Assembly (NCBI GenBank): GCA_035502995.1
Contig: DATJTW010000023.1
Coordinates: forward strand, 62,001 to 126,000
Reading direction: 5' to 3'
DNA length: 64,000 nt
Origin: CADEED01 sp035502995
GTDB lineage: Bacteria > Pseudomonadota > Gammaproteobacteria > Steroidobacterales > Steroidobacteraceae
The notes under the pieces are model-generated. The model ran no database searches. It saw only the letters and a program-made list of their open reading frames with translations, and had not been told where the DNA came from. Every line of letters starts with the position of its first letter. Positions within the stretch are counted from its first letter, which is position 1. The position numbers were made by a program, and so were the translations under genes. Of this stretch, positions 32,431 through 42,300 are shown in pieces.

Positions 32431-34893
32431 ATGCACCGTTCCATCGTGTCGTTCTCATCCGCGTTTTGCGTCCTGCTCCGTGTCTCGACCGCGTTCGCCG
32501 CCGACGATTTCAAGCTCAACGCCCAGGAATATTTCGAACGCCCCGGCATCAACGTGATGTACGGGCAGGACTACTACCCCGAAGGCCACCAGGGCGGCCT
32601 CAGCATCCTGATGCACGACGAGCGCGTCGCCTCGAACGGCGACATCCGCCTCGAACCATCGCCGGGCCAGTGGTCGCCGATCCCGAAGCCGGGCAAACGC
32701 GAGATCGACGCCGCCACGCAGGAGATCCGCGTGCCGCTGCATTTCCCGGATGCCGAGCGCGATCGCAAGGGCTTCAACCCGATCGAGTACCCGGATCTCA
32801 CGCTCGACTACACGGTGCGCGCGCGCCCCGCGGGCGACTCGATCATCGTCAGCGTCGACTTCGCGCAGCCGGTGCCGAAGGACTGGGTCGGCAAGGTCGG
32901 TTTCAATCTCGAACTCTTCCCGGGGCTCTTCTTCGGCAAGTCGTACCAGGTCGGCAAGACCGACGGCGTGTTCCAGCGCCAGCCCACCGGTCCCGGCGAA
33001 ACGCCGCGGCTCGGCAAGGGCGCGCGGCTCGACGTCGCTCCGGAGACCGAGCTGTATCACCTGACGATCGAGGCGCTGAAGGGCGGCGAGATCGAACTGC
33101 TCGACGGCCGCGGCAATCACAACAACGGCTGGTTCGTCGTGCGCGCGCTGGCGCCGGCCGGCGCGACGAAGAGCGCGATCGAGTGGAAGGTCACGCCGCA
33201 CGCGAAGGCCGGCTGGATCCGCACGCCGGTGATCCAGGTGTCGCAGGTCGGTTATCACCCGGCGCAGCCGAAGCAGGCGCTGATCGAGCTCGATCCGCGC
33301 GACACGCAGCGGCCGAACATCGTGCTGCAGAAGATAGGCCAGCTCGGGCAGGTGAAGACCGTCCTCGACCGCAAGCCGGAGGAGTGGGGGAAGTTCCTGC
33401 GCTACCAGTACGCGCGCCTCGACTTCAGCGACGTGAAGGAGCCCGGCATCTACCGCGTGAAGTACGGCGCGCTGACGTCGCAGCCGTTCCGCATCAACGC
33501 CAACGTGTTCTCGCGCGAGGTGTGGCAGCCGACGCTGGAATATTTCCTGCCGGCGCAGATGTGCCACATGAAGGTGATGGAGAAATACCGGCTGTGGCAC
33601 GGCGCGTGTCATCTCGACGACGCGCGCATGGCGCCCGTGAACCACAACCACTTCGACGGCTACCTGCAGGGCGCATCGACGCTGACCGACTACAAATCGG
33701 GCGAACACGTGCCCGGCGTCGATCGCGGCGGCTGGCACGACGCCGGCGACTGGGACATGCGCGTCGAATCGCAGGCCGACACCATCTACGGCCTGGCGCT
33801 GGCGTGGGAGCTGTTCCACGTCGACTACGACAACACCTCGATCGACCAGAAGACGCTGGTGACCGAGATCCACCAGCCGGACGGCAAGCCCGACGTGTTG
33901 CAGCAGCTCGAGCACGGCGTGTTGTCCGTGGTCGGCGGCTACGAATCGATGGGCCGCCTGTACCGCGGCATCATCGAGCCGACGCTGCGGCAGTACGTGT
34001 TCCTCGGCGACGGTGCCGGCATGACGGACAACGTGGTGTTCGATGCGACGAAGACGCCGGCGGACGAGGCGCCGGTCGTGGGACTGCCGGGCTCGCCCGA
34101 CGACCGCTGGGTGTTCACCGAGGAGAATCCGCGGCGCGAGCTGCTGACGGCCGCGTCGCTGGCGGCCGCGTGGCGCGCGCTGAAGGGTTACGACGACGCC
34201 CTGGCGAAACGCTCGCTGAAGGCGGCGATCGAGCTGTACGACCGCGCGAAGCCGCAGGACCCACTGGCGCGCGTCGGCGCCGCCGCGGAGCTGCTGATCG
34301 CCACGGGCGATGCGAAGTACCGCGCGCTGCTGCTCGAGCAGAAGGATGCGATCGCGACCAACGTCGAGCGCATCGGCTGGGCCGTGGGCCGCACGCTGCC
34401 GCTGGTGCGCGACGACGCGTACACGAAGACGATCCGCGACGCGGTCGCCGCGTACCGCAAGAAGGTGGACGAGCAGGCGAAGGAGACGCCGTACGCCGTG
34501 CCGTACAAGCCCGACATCTGGGGCGCGGGCTGGAACATCCAGCGCTTCGGCTGGGACCAATGGATGCTGCACCTGTCGTTCCCGGATCTCTTCCCGCGCA
34601 CGTATGCGCTGCAGGCGCTGAGCTTCATCCTCGGCGTGCACCCGGGATCGAACACGGCGAGCTTCGTGTCCGGCGTCGGCGCGAATTCGCTGACCACGGC
34701 CTACGGCTTCAACCGCGCCGACTGGTCGTACATCCCCGGCGGCAGCGCCTCCGGCACGGCGCTGATCCGCCCGGACTTCCCGGAGCTCAAGACCTGGCCG
34801 TTCTTCTGGCAGCAGACCGAGTACGTGCTCGGCCGCGGCACGACGGACTATCTACTGCTGGTGCTGGCCGCCGACCACGAGCTCAATCGCTGA
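32431..34893 (+). CDS. Glycoside hydrolase family 9 protein
   Basis: An 820-residue exported protein with a signal peptide (RSIVSFSSAFCVLLRVSTAFA). The first 250 residues are a beta-rich N-terminal domain, then a CelD_N-like Ig module (IQVSQVGYHPAQPKQALIELDP). The GH9 (alpha/alpha)6 domain follows: GGWHDAGDWDMRV contains the catalytic-base pair Asp437/Asp440 (DAGDW), with EENPRRELLTAASLAAAWRAL and FVSGVGANSLTTAYGFNRADWSYIPGG near the end. Family members cleave beta-1,4-linked glucans or related oligosaccharides. AGGGGA precedes ATG 32431. Its TGA overlaps the ATG of the amidohydrolase gene. Confidence 0.85.
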   Translation: MHRSIVSFSSAFCVLLRVSTAFAADDFKLNAQEYFERPGINVMYGQDYYPEGHQGGLSILMHDERVASNGDIRLEPSPGQWSPIPKPGKREIDAATQEIRVPLHFPDAERDRKGFNPIEYPDLTLDYTVRARPAGDSIIVSVDFAQPVPKDWVGKVGFNLELFPGLFFGKSYQVGKTDGVFQRQPTGPGETPRLGKGARLDVAPETELYHLTIEALKGGEIELLDGRGNHNNGWFVVRALAPAGATKSAIEWKVTPHAKAGWIRTPVIQVSQVGYHPAQPKQALIELDPRDTQRPNIVLQKIGQLGQVKTVLDRKPEEWGKFLRYQYARLDFSDVKEPGIYRVKYGALTSQPFRINANVFSREVWQPTLEYFLPAQMCHMKVMEKYRLWHGACHLDDARMAPVNHNHFDGYLQGASTLTDYKSGEHVPGVDRGGWHDAGDWDMRVESQADTIYGLALAWELFHVDYDNTSIDQKTLVTEIHQPDGKPDVLQQLEHGVLSVVGGYESMGRLYRGIIEPTLRQYVFLGDGAGMTDNVVFDATKTPADEAPVVGLPGSPDDRWVFTEENPRRELLTAASLAAAWRALKGYDDALAKRSLKAAIELYDRAKPQDPLARVGAAAELLIATGDAKYRALLLEQKDAIATNVERIGWAVGRTLPLVRDDAYTKTIRDAVAAYRKKVDEQAKETPYAVPYKPDIWGAGWNIQRFGWDQWMLHLSFPDLFPRTYALQALSFILGVHPGSNTASFVSGVGANSLTTAYGFNRADWSYIPGGSASGTALIRPDFPELKTWPFFWQQTEYVLGRGTTDYLLLVLAADHELNR

Positions 34894-35870
34894 TGCGGGC
34901 GGGCGTCGCGCTCCGCGCCGCGGTCGCGTGGCTGGCGCTGCTCGGCAGCGCCGCTGCCGCGCCGCCGCGCCCCGCGCCCGCGCCGCCGCCGAAGGTCGAT
35001 CACCACCAGCACCTGCTGAGCGCGTCGATGACGGCGCCGGGCCAGAAGCCGATCGACGCGAAGGCGCTGGTCGCCATGCTCGACGCGGCCGGCATCAAGC
35101 GCGCGGTGCTGCTGTCGAACGCCTACCGCTTCGGCAGCCCGTTCCTCGAGACCCCGTTCACCGACGAGTATTCGCGCGTCGCCCTGGAGAACGACTGGAC
35201 GATGCGCGAGGCGGCGAAGTATCCGAAGCGGCTGGTCGCGTTCTGCGGCTTCAACCCGCTGAAGGACTACGCGCTCGGCGAGCTGGCGCGCTGCGCACGC
35301 GACCCGCGGTTCGGGCGCGGCATCAAGCTGCAGTTCGGCAACTCGGGTGTGGACGTCCAGGATCCCGTCGACCTGGCGCGGCTGCGGCGCGTGTTCCGCG
35401 CGGCGAACACCGCGCGGATGGCGCTGGTGATCCACGTGCGGCCGGGATCGGACCGGCCCTGGGGCGCCGCGCAGGCGCAGACTTTCCTCGACGAGCTGCT
35501 GCCGGCGGTCCCCGACATCGTGGTGCAGATCGCGCACCTCGGCGGTGGCGGCGGCGGCGAGCTCGACGCGGCGGCCGAGCAGGCGCTGTCGGTGTTCGCG
35601 TCGGCGTTCATCCGCAAGGACGCGCGCGTGAACAACCTGTGGTTCGACGTGTCGGGCATCACCGGCGGCGCGAACTCGGCGGCCCGCGGCCCGGTGATCG
35701 CGCAGCTGCTGCGCGCGATCGGCACGAAACACCTTTTGTACGGCTCGGACGGCGGCGATCCGACGGATCCACCCGCGAAGGCCGCGCTGGAGTCCTTCCG
35801 CAGGCTGCCGTTGATGCCGATCGAGCTGCGCGCGATCGAGGCGAACGTGGCGCCCTATCTACCGCGGTAG
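34893..35870 (+). CDS. Exported amidohydrolase-2 family protein
   Basis: A 325-residue protein with a signal peptide (MRAGVALRAAVAWLALLGSAAAA). The TIM-barrel metal motif is DHHQHLLS (HxH) early in the mature part, followed by VLLSNAYRFGSP, FGRGIKLQFGNSGVDVQDP, LVIHVRPGSDRPWG, DIVVQIAHLGGGG and HLLYGSDGGDP, which supply the later His and Asp ligands of the amidohydrolase-2 (decarboxylase-like) group. It starts in TGATG overlap with the GH9 gene, so the two are co-translated; a joint role in processing a plant or aromatic-linked glycan is possible but inferred. Its last 12 bases overlap the convergent DUF418 gene. Confidence 0.83.
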   Translation: MRAGVALRAAVAWLALLGSAAAAPPRPAPAPPPKVDHHQHLLSASMTAPGQKPIDAKALVAMLDAAGIKRAVLLSNAYRFGSPFLETPFTDEYSRVALENDWTMREAAKYPKRLVAFCGFNPLKDYALGELARCARDPRFGRGIKLQFGNSGVDVQDPVDLARLRRVFRAANTARMALVIHVRPGSDRPWGAAQAQTFLDELLPAVPDIVVQIAHLGGGGGGELDAAAEQALSVFASAFIRKDARVNNLWFDVSGITGGANSAARGPVIAQLLRAIGTKHLLYGSDGGDPTDPPAKAALESFRRLPLMPIELRAIEANVAPYLPR

Positions 35871-37151
35871 TTCGCTCCCGGCGCCGGCGGCCGGCGTCAC
35901 CGCGGCCGGCGTCACCGCGCCCGGCGCGCGGCGCAGCGTCGCGTGTCCGTACGTGAGCCGCCGCCACAGGTATTCCATCGGCCCGAGCTCGAAGCGCTTC
36001 AGCCACCAGGCACTGACCGGCACCTGGATCGCGAAGTAGATGGTCACCGCCAGCAGCAGGTCCAGCGCCGGCCCGACCTTGCCCCACAGCCCGAACCCCC
36101 AGCCGTAGAACAGCGTGGTCGCGATCGCCGTCTGCATCAGGTAGTTGGTCAGAGGCATGCGGCCGGCGGTGGCGAACACGTTCAACTTCGGGCGCACGGC
36201 CGGGTTGTGCACGCAGCGGATCAGCGTGGCGACGTAGAAGATCATCACGAGCACGCGGCACACCCAGTAGCAGATGCCGGCGAACAGCCGGAACGGCGTC
36301 GGCGTGACGAAGTCCGTGGTCGTGTTCTCCCAGATCGCGAACACCGCGCCGGCCGCGATGCCGCCGGCCAGCGCGATCCACTGGATGCGGCGCACGAACG
36401 GCAGGTGTTTCTCCGTGTCCTGGAAGAACTGCCGGCGACCCAGGATCAGTCCGAGGATCATCGTCGCGAAGATCTGCGCGTAGAAGTTCACCAGGCCGCG
36501 CAGCTCCCAGGGCGTGGTGTACAGGTGGATCGTCTCGCGCGTGTGCTCGCGCAGCGCGTCGAGGAACGAGCCCTGGCCGTAGGCAAGGTTGTTGGATGCC
36601 TCCATGAGCCGAGATCCCGCGACGATGATCTCGCGGTCGGCCGGCACGAACGTCAGCAGCCGGTGCACCATCATCGCGACCGGCAACAGCAGGCACCCGG
36701 CGAACAATGCCCACAGCAGCTTCTCCGGCACGCGGCGCAGCGCCAGCAGCACGACGCCGAACATCGCGTACATGTGCAGCACGTCGCCGGTCCAGAACAC
36801 GCACATGTGGATGGCGCCGAACACGAACAGCCAGAAGATGCGGCGCAGGTAGATGGACTTGGCATGGCCGGGGTCGCGCGACTCGAGCCGGCCGAGCTGG
36901 ATCGTGAAGCCGATGGCGAACAACATGCTGAACATGCTGTTGAACTTGCCTGAGAACAGCACTTCCGTCGTGGTGCGCGTCCACTCGTCCCACCAGGCCG
37001 GCCAGAGCTCGGTGCCGTCGGTGCCGGCGTAGAACGAGGTGTTGAAGCTCGGCATGTTCATGATGAAGATGCCGAGCAGCGCGACGCCGCGGATCACGTC
37101 CAGGGTGTAGATGCGTTCTCGGCCGGAGACGGGAGTGGCGGAAGTCGTCAT
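35859..37151 (-). CDS. DUF418 membrane protein
   Basis: A 430-residue integral membrane protein with about ten hydrophobic segments. It starts with RERIYTLDVIRGVALLGIFIMNMPSF, the family's R-x-x-LDxxRGxALLGI motif, and ends with the DUF418 core MPLTNYLMQTAIATTLFYGWGFGLWGKVG, AIQVPVSAWWLKRFELGPMEYLWRRLTYG. DUF418 proteins are linked to the YeiB group and are thought to transfer or transport acyl or similar groups; the function is not established. The gene is divergent from the serine hydrolase (64-bp gap) and converges on the amidohydrolase gene, sharing 12 bases. Confidence 0.88.
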   Translation of the reverse strand: MTTSATPVSGRERIYTLDVIRGVALLGIFIMNMPSFNTSFYAGTDGTELWPAWWDEWTRTTTEVLFSGKFNSMFSMLFAIGFTIQLGRLESRDPGHAKSIYLRRIFWLFVFGAIHMCVFWTGDVLHMYAMFGVVLLALRRVPEKLLWALFAGCLLLPVAMMVHRLLTFVPADREIIVAGSRLMEASNNLAYGQGSFLDALREHTRETIHLYTTPWELRGLVNFYAQIFATMILGLILGRRQFFQDTEKHLPFVRRIQWIALAGGIAAGAVFAIWENTTTDFVTPTPFRLFAGICYWVCRVLVMIFYVATLIRCVHNPAVRPKLNVFATAGRMPLTNYLMQTAIATTLFYGWGFGLWGKVGPALDLLLAVTIYFAIQVPVSAWWLKRFELGPMEYLWRRLTYGHATLRRAPGAVTPAAVTPAAGAGSELPR

Positions 37152-37215
37152 GCGACACCTGTTTTTCTGACTGCCCCGTTGTCAGCGCGGAGTCTACGCG
37201 CGACGATGCGGTTCC

Positions 37216-38322
37216 ATGAAATCGCGCCACAGGCTCGCCGCCGCTTTCGTGACGTTTTTCCCCCTGGCGGGACTCGCCGCGGTACCGCCGACGTTCGATG
37301 CCGCGGTCCAGGATCTGGCGCGCGGCTGGCTGGCCGACAACGGCGGCGTGGGCCTGTCCATTGGCGTCTACGAAGACGGTCAGCGCCGCTATTACAACGT
37401 CGGCACGTCGCGGGTGGACGGCGACAAGGTGCCGACGAAGGACACCGTCTACGAGATCGGCTCCATCGCCAAGACCTTCGCCGCGCAGTTGCTGGCGCGC
37501 GCGGTGGTCGAGGGCCGCGCGTCGCTCGATGACGAGGTCACGAAGTATCTCGCGCAGCCGTACCCGAACTTCACGCGCGACGGCGAGCCCATCCGGCTGC
37601 TGCACCTCGTGAACATGACGTCGCAGCTCGTGGACAACATCCCCGACATGACGCAGGTGCGCACCGTGCCCGGCACGCCGCTGCCGGTGACCAAGATGGA
37701 AGTGTTCACGAAGTATTCGCGCGAGGAGATGCTGCGCCAGCTGCACCGGGTCGCGCCGCGCGCCGCGCCGGGCGGCGACCCGGGGCAGTCGAACGTCGCC
37801 GCGATGCTGCTTATGGTCGTGCTCGAGAAGATCTACGACGAGCCGTTCGACACGCTGCTGGCGCGCGAGATCGAGAAGCCGTTGCGCATGGCCAGCGGCA
37901 CGGCGCCGCCGGCCAAACTACTGGCGCGCGGCTACACGCGCGCCAACGAGGAGCTGCCGCCGTTCGAGGCGCCGATGGCCTGGGTCACGGGCTCGTTGCG
38001 CTACAGCGCCAGGGACCTGCTGGAATACGCCGCGTGGCAGGTGGCGGAGCGGGATGCATCGGTGAAGATCGCGCACCGGCCGACGTGGGCCACGCCGGAC
38101 CAGAAGCAGGGGATCGCGTTCTACTGGCTGACCGGCGATTCGCCGCACGGGCGCCGCCTGTTCTATTCGGGGGTGACGTTCGGGTTCGCGGGCATGTGCG
38201 ACCTGTACCCGGACGCACGCGTCGCGATCGTCCTGCTGGCCAACAAAGACGCACAACGCGCGCAGGAGACCCTGCGCGCGTTGTCCGCGAAGATAGCGGC
38301 GCTCGCGCGCCCGCCGGATTAA
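37216..38322 (+). CDS. Serine hydrolase, beta-lactamase/penicillin-binding fold
   Basis: A 368-residue protein with a signal peptide (MKSRHRLAAAFVTFFPLAGLAA). The catalytic SxxK is GSIAK with Ser83 and Lys86. The second motif, usually YxN, reads GQSNVAAM: Gln191-Ser192-Asn193, so Tyr is replaced. The third motif, usually H/KxG, reads YSGVTFGF, with Tyr317 in the His position. The rest fits class C-like esterase/peptidase proteins (VGLSIGVYEDGQRRYYNVG, WVTGSLRYSARDLLEYA). The altered second and third motifs suggest weak or shifted chemistry. It acts in the periplasm. The stop TAA shares bases with the bactofilin stop. Confidence 0.83.
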   Translation: MKSRHRLAAAFVTFFPLAGLAAVPPTFDAAVQDLARGWLADNGGVGLSIGVYEDGQRRYYNVGTSRVDGDKVPTKDTVYEIGSIAKTFAAQLLARAVVEGRASLDDEVTKYLAQPYPNFTRDGEPIRLLHLVNMTSQLVDNIPDMTQVRTVPGTPLPVTKMEVFTKYSREEMLRQLHRVAPRAAPGGDPGQSNVAAMLLMVVLEKIYDEPFDTLLAREIEKPLRMASGTAPPAKLLARGYTRANEELPPFEAPMAWVTGSLRYSARDLLEYAAWQVAERDASVKIAHRPTWATPDQKQGIAFYWLTGDSPHGRRLFYSGVTFGFAGMCDLYPDARVAIVLLANKDAQRAQETLRALSAKIAALARPPD

Positions 38323-38783
38323 CTCGCCGTCTTGGCGATCAGCGTTTCCGCGGCGCGATCGCTGAGCGTCGCCTGCGGACGCGGCTGAGCGGCCGGCGTG
38401 CCCTTGTGGCTCATGTCGACGCGGCCGCTGAAGTTCGCACCGTCGGCGATGCCGACGCGCGGCGCGAACACGTTGCCGGTGACCTTGGCCGAAGCGCGGA
38501 TCGCGACCGACTCCGTCGCGTAGATGTCGCCATCCACGCGGCCTTCGACGATCACGAACTTCGCCTTGATGTTGCCGGTGACGCCGCCGTCCTTGCCGAT
38601 CGACAGGCTGCGCGTGTGCTCGATCGAACCTTCGAGCTGGCCCTGGAATTCCAGGTCCTCTTCGCCGTACAACTCGCCCTTGAAATGCAGCGTCGGGCCG
38701 AGCACGCAGGCGCCGGCCTGGGGCTGCGGCGCGGCCGGCGGGGCCGGGGGCGCAAGCTTGGTGTCACTGAAACCCTTGCTCAT
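38319..38783 (-). CDS. Bactofilin, paralog 1
   Basis: A 154-residue bactofilin (PF04519). After a Pro-rich N-terminal tail (SDTKLAPPAPPAAPQPQAG), the beta-helix core runs LGPTLHFKGELYGEEDLEFQGQLEGSIEHTRSLSIGKDGGVTGNIKAKFVIVEGRVDGDIYATESVAIRASAKVTGNVFAPRVGIADGANFSGRVDM in regular turns with conserved Gly. Bactofilins polymerise into membrane-linked filaments used for cell shape, stalk or polar organisation. ATG 38783 follows CCGGAG. It is encoded just downstream of paralog 2, 13 bp away on the same strand. Its stop overlaps the serine hydrolase stop in TTAA. Confidence 0.9.
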   Translation of the reverse strand: MSKGFSDTKLAPPAPPAAPQPQAGACVLGPTLHFKGELYGEEDLEFQGQLEGSIEHTRSLSIGKDGGVTGNIKAKFVIVEGRVDGDIYATESVAIRASAKVTGNVFAPRVGIADGANFSGRVDMSHKGTPAAQPRPQATLSDRAAETLIAKTAS

Positions 38784-38796
38784 GGCTTTCTCCGGT

Positions 38797-39165
38797 TCAG
38801 CGGGGCGCGCCGGCGGTGTTGGGGCCTGAGACGCTTTGCTCCATGGAAACGCTGCCATTGAAATTTGCTCCCTCGGTGATGCTGACACTCGGCGCGCGGA
38901 TGTTGCCGCGCACGACTGCGGATTGACTGACCTTCACGCTCTTCTTGGCGTGCATGTCGCCCTGGACTTTTCCGTCGACGTCGATGGACGCGGCGGACAC
39001 GGTGGCGACGACCTCACCCTTGGCGCCGACGACGACGCGCTGCTGGTGATGGATGGTGCCTTCGATGCGACCTTCGACCTTCAGGTCCTCCTGGGCTTTC
39101 AGTTCGCCCTTGAACCGGAGCGTCGGACCGAAGACCGACATCTTCTCTGCTGCAGCGCTGCTCAT
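38797..39165 (-). CDS. Bactofilin, paralog 2
   Basis: A 122-residue bactofilin with a short N-terminal tail (MSSAAAEKMSVFGP). The core repeats TLRFKGELKAQEDLKVEGRIEGTIHHQQRVVVGAKGEVVATVSAASIDVDGKVQGDMHAKKSVKVSQSAVVRGNIRAPSVSITEGANFNGSVSM form the polymerising beta-helix. It is first in the two-gene unit with paralog 1, which has a longer Pro-rich tail; the two may copolymerise. The start at ATG 39165 has GGCCAGT upstream, a weak ribosome site. It is divergent from the 1173-residue gene at 39335. Confidence 0.9.
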   Translation of the reverse strand: MSSAAAEKMSVFGPTLRFKGELKAQEDLKVEGRIEGTIHHQQRVVVGAKGEVVATVSAASIDVDGKVQGDMHAKKSVKVSQSAVVRGNIRAPSVSITEGANFNGSVSMEQSVSGPNTAGAPR

Positions 39166-39334
39166 TCGACTGGCCTCCCAAGCTGTAAACGGACGCGAGA
39201 GCGACGCGTAGATTGCGCCGCGTTATGGGAAGAAAACCGTGTCTTGGTTCGCAGCCGTAATAGTTTGGAGGCGACAGAGTGGGCAATATGTAGAACGCGC
39301 GAAACACGTCACGCGCCCAAGAAAAGGAATTCCG

Positions 39335-42300
39335 ATGCGAACGATCAGGATGGGACTGTGCTTGGCGCTGTGGGCGCTCGCGGTGCAGGTCGGGCGAGCG
39401 GCAGACGCACCGCCGCCGCCGATGGCGATGGGCGGTCCGCCGGTTCCGCCGGGCTGCCAGTTCACGGGATTCCCGAAAGCCGGCGCGAAGTCGCCGGCAG
39501 ACCTCTCCGGCCCGCTACCGGTTGCGGACTATCTCGACGCGCTGTTCGACTGCACCGATTTGCGCTTCAACGGGGCCGAGCTCTACAAGCCGGCCAACGC
39601 TTGGCTGGAAAACGACACGAAGCAGTACTCGGCGCTGCTCGCGCGCGGCAAGTTCTCCTGGCTGATCGTGCCGGCGCAGACGCAGTACTACGGATTCGAC
39701 GGCATCGAGCGCTCCCTGCTGAGCGCGGAGATCGCGGACGCGTTCGTGGCACACGGCGCGGCACCCGATCCGATGCTCGCGGCACGCGCGCTGGGCGAGA
39801 TCCGCCGCCGCTACGAGCCCGTGGCGGCACCGCTCCTGGCGCAGTCGATCGGCGCCACGCGAATGCTCGAGACCTATGTGGGTCACGACGGAAAACGCGC
39901 GATGACCCTGACGCTGCGTTTGATGGATTGCAGCGTCGGCGGGACGTGCCGTCTGCTCAAGCAGCACGACTGGCGCGCGCTGCCGTTCACCGACGAGAAG
40001 CCGCCGTTCCTCGTGGTGCGCGGGATGCGCGACGCGCTGGTCGGCGAGATGCTGGGCATGAAGGCGAACGCCGCGCGGCCAGTGGCGCCGCGGCCGAAAC
40101 GCGCGGGCACGGACCTCTCGGCCCTCGGCACCGCGCCCACCGACGCCGAGCCCGCGCTGGTCTCGGGGGTGCTCGCGGCGCTCATGCCCGGTGACGACGA
40201 GACCGGTCGCGATCGTCTCTCGGTGCTCGCACTGCGCGATGCACTGAACGCGACGCCGTCGAACGCGAACCGGGTCCGCGCTGCGGCCGCGGCCTTCCGG
40301 CTGAACCGCCGACCGTACGCGCTGGCGTTGTTGCAGGGGCTGAACGATCCCGCGGCGGTGACGCTCCGCGAACTCCTGAACGGCAACCTGCCCGAGGCGC
40401 AGACCGGTCTCGCGTCCGTCGAGCCGGCCGATCTGAAACTGATCCTGGCATTCGCCGTGCAGGATCTGCGCAGCCGCTACGATCGCCCCGCCGACTTCGA
40501 CCCGGCCGCAGCGGCGCGGTTGTTCGGCGCGAACGACAGTCCGTGGTCCGGCGTCGTGTTCCGGCGCGCGGGCGACCTCGACAACTGGAGCCGCGCGGAT
40601 GCCGTGACGCCCAAGCGGCTGCTCGATGCCGCCTTCCCCGTCGCGGGGCAGGATCTCGCCTCGGTGCTGAAGGGCATGCGCGTCGTCGGACGCAACGCGG
40701 ATCCCGACATCGCGCTCACCCTCGCGAGCCTGCGTCATCTGCGCCAGGCGCAAGGCCGGTTGTCTCCGGCGGATTGCTGCTCGGCGAACCGCGCGAACTC
40801 CGCCTGGCCCATCTACTGGCTCGCGGAATCGCTGCTGCAGTCGAACGCGATCAAGGCGACCGCCTTCCAGCTGCTCACGCAGGGCGAACCCGAGGAGGCG
40901 AAACGGTTGCTGGGGATCTACCAGGAGTTCTACGCCGGCCAGCCGTATTTCGAAGTACTGCGTTTCCGCATCGACGCCGAGCTCGCGTCGCGGGCGTCGA
41001 ACGAGATGGCGTCGCGCCTCATGGCGGAAGCCGAAGCCGCCGAGAAATCCGCGGCGTACTGGTCGCAGGGCCAAACGTACTCGGGCCAGTTGTCGGCGCT
41101 GCGCGGCACCGCGACGATGATCCCGCGCATGGCGTATACGCAGGACTTCCCGCCGCGGGCCGCCTGGCCGCCGCTGGATGCGACACCGGGACCGTCCTCG
41201 TGGGCGTGTGACGTGCTGCGCTACGCCACGGTCGACGTGATGGCAGCGTCGTTCTGCCTGATGGCGGCGCCACCGGGTCGCGCCGATGCGCTGCGCGCGG
41301 ACGTGGCCGCGCGGTTCCACGGCAATGCGCAGGCCGCGGCGATGTTGCGGCCCTACCTGCCGCGCGCCGCGAACGCGGATCCCGTCGCCGAGTTCCGCAC
41401 CGCGATCGCGGGCGACCCGGAATCGTGGGACAACTATCGCGACCTCGGCCTGCTGCTGCTGAAGCGCGATGCCAACTACCCGGAAGCGCAGAAGGTCTAT
41501 CTCTCCTACCCGGAGTTCAAGCGCACCCGGCATGCGTACCCGGTGCGCGTGTCGAACGATGCGTACGACGTCGGCTCCGAGCTCTTCTGGCGCGGCCAGT
41601 ACGAGCTCGCGCGCCCGCTCTACGAACTCGCGGCGAACCTCGACACGGGTTCCAACGCGTCGATGTCGAGCGCGATCCGGCTGGCGCTGATCGACGGCGA
41701 CTACGCGACCGCCATGGCCGGCTCGCGCGAGCGCGGCCAGCGCTACCCGAACCCGTACGCCTTTCGCGACTATCTGTCGCTGCTGCACGTCCTCGGGCGC
41801 GGCGACGAGGCGCGCGCCGGTTTCGCGCAGATCTCCGGCGCCTTCGACGATCCGTCGGCGTGGGTCGCCGAGCTCGTCGGGCAGCGCATGCAGGCGCAGA
41901 CCGCGGACCAGTTCAAGGCCTGGATCCTCTCGGACCCGATCCGCCAGGCGCGCTACCGCGGTCGCCACTACGCGCCTATCTACGCACTGTGGTGGATGAC
42001 AACCGATCGCAAACCCGGCGCGGACTTCGCGGCGCTGATGCGCAAGATCGAGGCCGATGAAAGGCGCACCGTCGAATACGACGGCATCTCGATGGGCCGG
42101 CCGCATCCGAAGATGGAAGGCGGCCTGGAGATCGTGCGGCCGTCGCAGTTCCGCGGCCCCAAGGCGCCGAAGCTGCCGCCGGAATCGAACGGACCGTCGG
42201 AGTACGTGCTGCTCGCGGATGCGCTGGCAGCGCACTACGCCGGCGACTACGCCGCGGCGGTGACGAAGTTCGGGGCGCTGGCCGATCGTTATCCGATCGA

